From Betaproteobacteria bacterium (lineage in GTDB: Bacteria > Pseudomonadota > Gammaproteobacteria > Burkholderiales > SG8-39), in assembly GCA_005882235.1 (NCBI GenBank), contig VBCT01000002.1:1-9686 (forward strand): DNA of 9,686 nt, read 5' to 3'. Numbering within the stretch: the first letter of the stretch is position 1; the number at the start of each line of letters is the position of its first letter. The translations under genes were made by a program, and so were the position numbers. The notes under the pieces are model-generated. The model searched no databases and was not told where the DNA came from. It saw only the letters and a program-made list of their open reading frames with translations. This document shows positions 5,019 to 9,686 of the stretch, in pieces.

Positions 5019-6010
5019 TCCGCTCCGGCAAGGGGCGCGGCGACGCAGGGAGAAACGATCGCAGCGGAGAGCGCTCCCATCAGCACGACCGCACCCCAGT
5101 GGCCACCCCCCAGCCGGTTGCTCGCCGCGGTGAGCCGCGCTTGCCAGCTTGAAGGCAGCTGCAGCTCATAGAAACCGAACATCGACAGCGCAAGCATCAC
5201 AAAGACCGCCGCAAACGCTCCCAGCACCCAGGCGTTCTGCAATGCCGCGGAGAGTAGGTTCCCGGAAAACGCCGCCGCGATCCCGATAGCGGTATAGGTC
5301 ACCGCCATGCCGAGGACGTAAGCGAGCGAGACGAGCACAGCGCGCCGGCGCGTCACCTTGCTGCCTTCGCCCACGATGATTCCCGACAGGATCGGGATCA
5401 TCGGAAGGACGCACGGCGTAAACGTGAGCAGAAGCCCGGCGCCGAAAAACACCGCCACGACCAGCCACAGCCGGCCGGATTCCAGAACACCCGCGAAACG
5501 CACGTCGTCGCTCGCCGCGGTCACGCGTTCCGCTGAAGTGGCAAACGGCTCGTTTTCCTCGAAGATCGACGAACGCGGCCCGCGCAGCGAAGCAAGGTGA
5601 AGGTCGGCGCTTTGCACCTGCGGCACATAGCACACGCCCAAGTCGGCACAGCCTTGCGAGGTGACCTGGAGCTTCAAGCGCTCGGCGCCGGCCGCCTCGA
5701 CCGGCAGCCGTATGCGCACCTCCTTGCGATAGGTTTCCTGCCTGCCTAAGAATTTGTCCTCGTGGATCTGCCCCTTCGGAAACCGCGGCTGCCCCAGTGT
5801 CACCGAAGGGGGCTCGGCTGCGAACCGGAAGCGCTCGCGGTAGAGGTAGTAGCCATCGGCTATGGCGTAATGCACCTCTACCGTGGCGGCATCGAGCACC
5901 CGCGCCGAAAAGCGGAACGCCTTGTCGGGCTCGAGCAGTTCGTCCGCCCCGGCGGCGTGGGCAGCCGTCACGCGCAAGAACAACAGGACGATGAGCAACA
6001 GGTGGCGCAT
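4883..6010 (-). CDS. DsbD N-terminal fragment (signal peptide, alpha domain, part of membrane domain)
   Basis: This is the 5' part of the disrupted dsbD gene: 375 codons, of which about 330 are genuine. A signal peptide (1-20, ending AAHAA) leads into the periplasmic alpha domain, with its redox pair C121 and C127 in GCADLGVCYVP. From about 180 come the beta-domain membrane helices, with C200 in FTPCVLPMIPILSG and C322 in SPCVAAPLAG, the two cysteines that take electrons from thioredoxin. After A330 the frame is wrong: residues 331-375 are cysteine-, serine- and arginine-rich and unlike DsbD. If translated it would lack the last membrane helices and the gamma domain. ATG 6008-6010 begins the signal peptide. 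Confidence 0.6.
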   Translation of the reverse strand: MRHLLLIVLLFLRVTAAHAAGADELLEPDKAFRFSARVLDAATVEVHYAIADGYYLYRERFRFAAEPPSVTLGQPRFPKGQIHEDKFLGRQETYRKEVRIRLPVEAAGAERLKLQVTSQGCADLGVCYVPQVQSADLHLASLRGPRSSIFEENEPFATSAERVTAASDDVRFAGVLESGRLWLVVAVFFGAGLLLTFTPCVLPMIPILSGIIVGEGSKVTRRRAVLVSLAYVLGMAVTYTAIGIAAAFSGNLLSAALQNAWVLGAFAAVFVMLALSMFGFYELQLPSSWQARLTAASNRLGGGHWGAVVLMGALSAAIVSPCVAAPLAGAEWACRWSWWACPKACSCPGPANGCTRSGSSSECSCLRLRSGSSRR

Positions 6011-6017
6011 GAGAGTT

Positions 6018-6347
6018 TCAGGCCGGCCGCGTTTCGGAATCGACCCAATCGAGGTACGCGGGCAATCCCCCCGTCAATCGGACCGCGATGATCTCCGGAA
6101 GTTCGTACGGATGTCCCGATCGGATCGCCGCTTCGAGCTCGGCGTAGCGGTCGCCGGTGGTCTTGATGAGCATCGGGAATTCCTCGGCGTCTTCGGTCTT
6201 GCCTTTCCAGCGATAGACGGAACGGCACGGCGACAGGATATTGATGCACGCGGCGAGGCGCTTTTCCACAAGCTCGTGCGCGAGCTTCGCCGCGCTGCCG
6301 CGGTCGGGCAGGTTGGTGATGACCAGATAGGCGTCCGCAGCCTTCAT
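6018..6347 (-). CDS. cutA: CutA family protein (divalent cation tolerance)
   Basis: The 109-residue protein matches the small trimeric CutA1 family: VITNLPDRGSAAKLAHELVEKRLAACINI near the start, YRWKGKTEDAEEFPMLIKT in the middle and HPYELPEIIAV followed by YLDWV near the end. These are the family's main conserved blocks. CutA was named for copper tolerance in E. coli, but its molecular role is not settled. cutA next to dsbD is also the arrangement in E. coli, where the locus was first named cutA as a whole. The stop lies 7 bases before the dsbD ATG, so the two are probably one transcript. ATG 6345-6347 is chosen because it fits the usual family length; the ribosome binding site is weak. Confidence 0.95.
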   Translation of the reverse strand: MKAADAYLVITNLPDRGSAAKLAHELVEKRLAACINILSPCRSVYRWKGKTEDAEEFPMLIKTTGDRYAELEAAIRSGHPYELPEIIAVRLTGGLPAYLDWVDSETRPA

Positions 6348-6478
6348 GCCCCGCTCGTGGAAAGGTACACGAATCTCCGTGGTAACATGGCGCCGCGTCC
6401 GCGCGGCGCGAGGTGCGCGACGTCACCGCAACCGATGATGAGCAGCTTTTCCACGAACGGATTTTACCCCGCGCACCG
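6348..6478. other. Divergent intergenic region between cutA and the ferredoxin-type reductase, with a GC hairpin
   Basis: The 131-base gap must hold promoters for both directions, but neither is clear. TAACAT (6383-6388, +) and TAAAAT on the minus strand near 6464 are possible -10 elements without good -35 partners. GCGCCGCG (6390-6397) pairs perfectly with CGCGGCGC (6402-6409) around TCCG, an 8-bp stem. ACCGATGATG occurs at 6431-6440 and again at 6475-6484, the second copy spanning the reductase start codon. Confidence 0.4.
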
Positions 6479-7504
6479 ATGATGCATCAGGTCACGATCC
6501 GCAACACCGGCCACCGGTTTCCGGCGCAGGACGGTTCGAGCATCCTCCAATCGGCGTTCGATGCGGGTCTCGTGCTCCCCTACGGCTGCCGCGACGGCGC
6601 GTGCGGCAGCTGCAAGGGAAAGCTCATCGACGGCCGGATCGACTACGGTCGTTACTCGGAAAAGGCGCTGACCGCGCAGGAGCGCGAGCAGGGCTACGCG
6701 CTTTTTTGCCAGGCGAAGCCGCTGTCGGACGTGGTGATCGAGGCCCGCGAAGTGCGCAAGGCGGGCGATATCCAGGTGAGGAAGCTCCCTGCGCGCGTGC
6801 AAAAGCTGGAGCGCGTGGCGGACGACGCCATGATCGTCTACCTGAAGCTCCCGGCGAACGAGCGCCTGATGTTCCTGCCTGGCCAGTACATCGACATCCT
6901 CTTGAAGGATGGCACGCGGCGAAGCTTTTCCATGGCCAACGCGCCGCACGACGACGAGTTCGTCCAGCTGCACGTGCGCCACGTGCCGGGCGGGTCATTC
7001 ACCGATCACGTTTTCCAGACCATGAAGGAGCGCGACATCCTGCGCTTCGAAGGGCCGTTCGGAACGTTCTTCCTGCGCGATGAATCCGAAAAGCCCATCG
7101 TGCTCGTCGCCTCGGGCACCGGTTTTGCGCCGATCAAGGCGCTCATCGAGGCCGCGTTCAAAAAGGCCCTCGCGCGCCCCATGAGGCTTTACTGGGGAGC
7201 CCGCCGCCCGAAAGATCTTTACTTGAACGGTTTGGTGGAGCGCTGGGTCGCTCAGCATCCTGGGTTCGAGTACGTGGCGGTGATTTCCGACGCGCTCCCG
7301 GAAGACAAGTGGAGCGGCCGGACGGGATTCGTGCACCGCGCCGTGATGGAGGACCTGTCAGACCTTTCCGGCCACCAGGTGTACGCCTGCGGTGTGCCGG
7401 TCATGGTGGATTCCGCGCGGCGCGATTTCATCCAGAAATGCCGGCTGCCCGAAAACGAGTTTTTTGCCGATTCCTTCACCACTGCCGCCGACAAAGCGCG
7501 CTAG
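6479..7504 (+). CDS. 2Fe-2S ferredoxin-type NAD(P)H reductase (CDP-6-deoxyglucoseen reductase-like)
   Basis: The 341-residue protein is a single-chain electron transfer reductase. A plant-type ferredoxin domain (about 1-92) has its cluster cysteines at 37, 42, 45 and 78 in YGCRDGACGSCKG and ALFCQA. An FAD-binding barrel follows (about 100-200) with RRSFSMANAP at 147-156. A NAD(P)-binding domain completes it, with GTGFAPIKALIE at 213-224 and YACGVPVM at 302-309. This order is that of the AscD-like and oxygenase-reductase proteins, which pass electrons from NAD(P)H through FAD to a 2Fe-2S centre and then to a partner enzyme. No partner oxygenase or sugar gene is nearby, so the acceptor is unknown. 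The start is ATG 6479 or the adjacent ATG 6482; a GTG at 6413 would add 22 unrelated residues. It converges on livF with only six bases between stop codons. Confidence 0.9.
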   Translation: MMHQVTIRNTGHRFPAQDGSSILQSAFDAGLVLPYGCRDGACGSCKGKLIDGRIDYGRYSEKALTAQEREQGYALFCQAKPLSDVVIEAREVRKAGDIQVRKLPARVQKLERVADDAMIVYLKLPANERLMFLPGQYIDILLKDGTRRSFSMANAPHDDEFVQLHVRHVPGGSFTDHVFQTMKERDILRFEGPFGTFFLRDESEKPIVLVASGTGFAPIKALIEAAFKKALARPMRLYWGARRPKDLYLNGLVERWVAQHPGFEYVAVISDALPEDKWSGRTGFVHRAVMEDLSDLSGHQVYACGVPVMVDSARRDFIQKCRLPENEFFADSFTTAADKAR

Positions 7505-7505
7505 C

Positions 7506-7519
7506 GCGGGCTACCCCGC
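7506..7519. other. Small hairpin at the convergent reductase/livF junction
   Basis: GCGGG (7506-7510) pairs with CCCGC (7515-7519) around CTAC, and the adjoining CGCGCTAGCGCG (7497-7508) is a perfect 12-base palindrome containing the reductase TAG stop. The only room for termination between these convergent genes is here. There is no T run on either strand, so intrinsic terminator function is doubtful. Confidence 0.3.
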
Positions 7520-8227
7520 TGCCTCGCCGAGATAGGCTTCGCGCACCCGGGGGTCGGCGAGCAGCGCGCGCGCATCTCCGGAGAGCGTGATCTCCCCGCT
7601 TTCCATGACATAGGCGCGGTGCGCCAGCGCAAGCGCGCTTCGAGCGTTCTGCTCCACCAGCAGCACCGTGACGCCGGTGCTGTTGATGTCGCGGATCACT
7701 TGCAGGATCTTCTGCGCCGCGATCGGGGCGAGCCCCATGCTCGGCTCATCCAGCGCGAGGAGCCTCGGCCGACTCATGAGGGCGCGGCCGATGGCGAGCA
7801 TCTGTTGCTCGCCCCCGGACAGCGTGCCGGCGGTCTGGCGGCGCCGCTCCGCGAGCCGCGGAAACAGCTCGAAAACGCGCGCGCGGTCGGAGGCGACCCC
7901 GGCGTCAGCCCTGGCGTAGGCTCCCATCGCGAGATTCTCCGCGACGCTCAACTGCGCGAACACCCCGCGTCCCTCGGGCACCATGACGAGCCCCGCGCGC
8001 GCGCGCGCGAACGCGGGGATTCCGGCGAGATCACGGCCGCCGAACCGTATCGACCCCGTAGCAATCGGCGCAAGCCCGGAGACGGCGCGCAGCGTCGAAG
8101 ACTTACCCGCGCCGTTGGCGCCGATCAGGCAGACGAGCTCGCCCGCGGCGATTTCAAGATCGATCCCCTTCACCGCGCGGATTCCGCCGTAGCGGACTTC
8201 CAGGCCGCGAATTTCGAGCAGCGTCAT
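7511..8227 (-). CDS. livF: Branched-chain amino acid ABC transporter ATP-binding protein LivF
   Basis: The 238-residue ATPase has Walker A GANGAGKSS at 36-44, signature LSGGEQQ at 136-142, Walker B LLALDEP at 156-162 and the LivF-type LVEQNARSA at 190-198, in which the usual switch histidine is replaced. PEGRGVF at 84-90 and the ending DPRVREAYLGE are also characteristic of LivF. It energises, with LivG, import through LivH and LivM of leucine, isoleucine and valine or of related substrates such as urea or aromatic acids; homology alone does not fix the substrate. ATG 8225-8227 overlaps the livG stop as ATGA. The same frame stays open upstream to 9016, but that is antisense-like readthrough of livG and not a real extension. 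Confidence 0.95.
   Translation of the reverse strand: MTLLEIRGLEVRYGGIRAVKGIDLEIAAGELVCLIGANGAGKSSTLRAVSGLAPIATGSIRFGGRDLAGIPAFARARAGLVMVPEGRGVFAQLSVAENLAMGAYARADAGVASDRARVFELFPRLAERRRQTAGTLSGGEQQMLAIGRALMSRPRLLALDEPSMGLAPIAAQKILQVIRDINSTGVTVLLVEQNARSALALAHRAYVMESGEITLSGDARALLADPRVREAYLGEAAG
7994..8009. repeat. Alternating (CG)8 tract within livF
   Basis: Sixteen bases of strict CG alternation encode part of the ARARA segment of LivF. Flanking CCCCGCG (7991-7997) and CGCGGGG (8012-8018) can also pair. Alternating CG of this length can adopt Z-DNA under negative supercoiling. It may simply reflect GC-rich codon use for Ala and Arg. Confidence 0.6.
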
Positions 8228-9000
8228 GCGGGCGGCGCGGTCACGGCGCCCAGGTAGGCCTCGATCACTTTCGGATCGCGCTGCACCTCCGCCGGCACGC
8301 CCTCCGCAATGCGCTTGCCGTAATCGAGAACCAGCACCCGGTCGCATACGTTCATTACCACGCGCATGTCGTGCTCGATGAGGAGCAGCGTCGTGCCGTC
8401 CCCGCGAATGCGCTCGAGCAGCACCCGGAGCGCCTTGGTTTCCGAGGCATTCATTCCCGCCGCGGGCTCGTCGAGAGCGAGCAGGACAGGGTCGGTTGCG
8501 AGCGCCCGCGCGATCTCCAGACGCCGCTGGTCGCCGTACGCAAGGTTCCCCGCCGGATCGTTCGCCCGGGCACGGATCCCGACGTAGTCGAGCAGTTGCG
8601 CCGCGCGCCGCTCGATTCCCGATTCTTCGGCGCGCGTTGCCGTATCGCGCAGCACTGCGCCGAGGACGCCCGCGTGCGTGCGGACATGGCGGCCGATCAT
8701 GACGTTTTCGAGAGCGGATAGATTGGCGAAGAGCCGGATGTTCTGGAAAGTGCGGCCGATGCCCCGCGCCGCGATCCTGTCGGGCTTGAGTCCGGTGAGA
8801 TCCCTTCCGTCGAGAAGAAAGCGGCCGCGGTCGGCCGGGTAGAGCCCGGTGAGAACGTTGAACAGCGTGGTCTTGCCGGCGCCGTTCGGTCCGATGAGCC
8901 CGAAGATCTGGCCGCGCGAAATCGAAAAGCCGACCTCGATGAGCGCCTCGACGCCGCCGAATCTCTTTGTGACGCCGAGCGCCTCGAGCAACAAGCTCAC
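8224..9000 (-). CDS. livG: Branched-chain amino acid ABC transporter ATP-binding protein LivG
   Basis: The 258-residue ATPase shows Walker A GPNGAGKTT at 37-45, the Q-loop in GRTFQNIRLF at 82-91, signature LAYGDQRRLEIARAL at 153-167 (the usual form begins LSYG), Walker B LLALDEPAAGMN at 173-184 and the switch histidine in LLIEHDM at 206-212. It pairs with LivF as the second ATPase of the importer. I place the start at GTG 8998-9000, giving the usual MSLLLEALGVTKRFGG beginning. It overlaps the livM stop as GTGA, so translation is probably coupled. A longer frame from 9045 would add 15 residues unlike the family and overlap livM much further. Confidence 0.95.
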   Translation of the reverse strand: MSLLLEALGVTKRFGGVEALIEVGFSISRGQIFGLIGPNGAGKTTLFNVLTGLYPADRGRFLLDGRDLTGLKPDRIAARGIGRTFQNIRLFANLSALENVMIGRHVRTHAGVLGAVLRDTATRAEESGIERRAAQLLDYVGIRARANDPAGNLAYGDQRRLEIARALATDPVLLALDEPAAGMNASETKALRVLLERIRGDGTTLLLIEHDMRVVMNVCDRVLVLDYGKRIAEGVPAEVQRDPKVIEAYLGAVTAPPA

Positions 9001-9686
9001 GGCCGGCGCTCCGCAAGCTCGCGCTTGCGCACCGCCGACGGCCACAAGCCGCCCGGCCGCAGCGTCATGACGAGCACGAGCGCGAATCCGAAGATCAGCA
9101 TGCGGATCACCTCGGGCTCGATGATCATCCGGCCGAAGAGCTGCCTCTGTGCGGGCTCGACCGTGAACCGCAGGATCTCGGGAACGAAGGACAGCAGCAC
9201 CGCGCCGAGGATCACGCCCCAGATGTTTCCCATGCCGCCGAGCACGACCATGGAAACCACCATGATGGACTCGACCAGGACGAAGCTTTCCGGCGAAACG
9301 AATCCCTGGATCGCCGAGAACATGCCCCCCGCGATGCCGCCGAAGGTGGCGCCCATGGCGAAAGCGAGCAGCTTGACGCGCGTGGTGTCGATGCCCATCG
9401 CGCGCGCGGCGATCTCGTCCTCGCGGATCGCCTCCCAGGCGCGCCCGATGCGCGAGTTCTGGAGCCGCACGTTGATGAAGATGACCGCGAGGAGCACCGC
9501 GAGCAGCAGGTAGTAGTACTTGATCGGCCCGCTGAAGGCGAGGCCGAGGAAGCTGTCGGACTTGGAAAAATCGATCCCGCCCAGCCGGAACGGATCGATG
9601 CGCGCGATCCCCTGCGGGCCGTTGGTGATGTTGACGGGCTGGGACAGGTTGTTCAGGAAGATCCGCACGATCTCGCCGAAGCCGAG
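8997..9686 (-). CDS. livM: Branched-chain amino acid ABC transporter permease LivM (N-terminus beyond window)
   Basis: The frame is open to the right edge and ends at TGA (minus strand of 8997-8999), giving 229 residues of the C-terminal part. The first visible residues LGFGEIVRIFLNNL match the LivM interior, so the gene continues beyond the window; the GTG at 9668 is internal. Membrane helices are visible at about 55-70 (YYYLLLAVLLAVIFINV), with further helices near 115-135 and 140-190. The cytoplasmic coupling loop that contacts the ATPases reads RAWEAIREDEIAARAMGI at about 81-98. SMVVLGGMGNIWGVILGAVLL is the family's conserved late segment. LivM and LivH form the membrane channel. Neighbouring livH and binding-protein genes would be expected to the right. 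Confidence 0.94.
   Translation of the reverse strand, partial: LGFGEIVRIFLNNLSQPVNITNGPQGIARIDPFRLGGIDFSKSDSFLGLAFSGPIKYYYLLLAVLLAVIFINVRLQNSRIGRAWEAIREDEIAARAMGIDTTRVKLLAFAMGATFGGIAGGMFSAIQGFVSPESFVLVESIMVVSMVVLGGMGNIWGVILGAVLLSFVPEILRFTVEPAQRQLFGRMIIEPEVIRMLIFGFALVLVMTLRPGGLWPSAVRKRELAERRP

Larger units (their letters stand above)
4293..6010 (-). pseudogene. dsbD: dsbD, thiol:disulfide interchange protein, disrupted by internal deletion and frameshift
   Basis: Together two overlapping frames encode nearly all of DsbD, which moves reducing power from cytoplasmic thioredoxin across the inner membrane to periplasmic proteins, including the cytochrome c maturation pathway. The N-terminal piece (4883-6010) has the signal peptide, the periplasmic alpha domain and the first part of the membrane domain, up to SPCVAAPLAGA. 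The C-terminal piece resumes at MGVPLVLVGVSEG (from 5018) and ends with the thioredoxin-like gamma domain. In intact homologues about 20-25 residues, including a membrane helix, lie between these motifs. Here only two bases (5019-5020) separate GCG of the alanine from the ATG, so roughly 65-70 bases are missing and the frame shifts. This is larger than a typical sequencing indel, so it is a real mutation or an assembly error. cutA lies 7 bases upstream. Confidence 0.8.

Noticed and set aside
6413..6478. GTG start giving the reductase 22 extra residues
   Set aside because: The extra residues do not resemble the family, whose ferredoxin domain begins almost at the N-terminus; ATG 6479 or 6482 fits better.
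8228..9016. Upstream extension of the livF frame, making a 501-codon protein
   Set aside because: The added part is the wrong frame of livG, rich in Arg, Ala and Gly; LivF begins at ATG 8225-8227 with the standard family N-terminus.
9001..9045. Longer livG start at 9045
   Set aside because: It adds 15 residues unlike LivG and deepens the overlap with livM; GTG 8998-9000 gives the usual start and a GTGA overlap.
1..9686. CRISPR arrays, tRNA or rRNA genes, insertion sequences, phage or toxin-antitoxin genes
   Set aside because: I read both strands for repeats, clover-leaf signatures and transposase motifs and saw none; base composition looks uniform across the window.

Overview
The window is high-GC chromosomal DNA, very probably from a betaproteobacterium. 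The support is gene order and protein type: a cytochrome c4 gene divergent from engB, then hemB with a magnesium-type (aspartate-rich) metal site, a cutA-dsbD pair converging on hemB, and a branched-chain amino acid type ABC transporter. I see no tRNA, rRNA, CRISPR array, insertion sequence or phage gene. Most of the window is ordinary core metabolism. I did not find a wholly new system; the interest lies in a broken gene and in non-coding structure around hemB.

Layout. Positions 1-249 (+) hold the end of an RND efflux pump gene. Converging on it are an ECF sigma factor and its membrane anti-sigma factor (296-1530, -), overlapping by GTGA, with a plausible ECF-type promoter at 1626-1656. A diheme cytochrome c4 (1733-2365, -) is followed by a weak terminator and is divergent from engB (2433-3152, +). 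Between engB and hemB (3289-4296, +) lies a dense run of hairpins. The first two lie inside the 3' end of the engB reading frame and, on the minus strand, are each followed by a T-rich run, so they look like terminators for leftward transcription. The rest form a structured leader just before hemB.

hemB converges with dsbD so tightly that their stop codons overlap. dsbD (4293-6010, -) is disrupted: at about 5016-5026 the usual transmembrane stretch of some 20-25 residues is missing and the frame shifts, splitting the gene into 375- and 241-codon pieces. cutA (6018-6347, -) lies 7 bases upstream of it. Divergent from cutA is a ferredoxin-type NAD(P)H reductase (6479-7504, +), which converges on a livF-livG-livM cluster (7511-9686, -). 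Those genes overlap by ATGA and GTGA, and livM runs off the window edge.

How the genes work together: sigma and anti-sigma form a signal-responsive switch whose stimulus cannot be read from the sequence. Cytochrome c4 (a heme protein), HemB (heme synthesis), CutA and DsbD (periplasmic thiol reduction, used in cytochrome c maturation) make a loosely related redox and heme neighbourhood. LivM, LivG and LivF are the permease and two ATPases of a HAAT-family importer whose LivH and binding protein would lie beyond the right edge.
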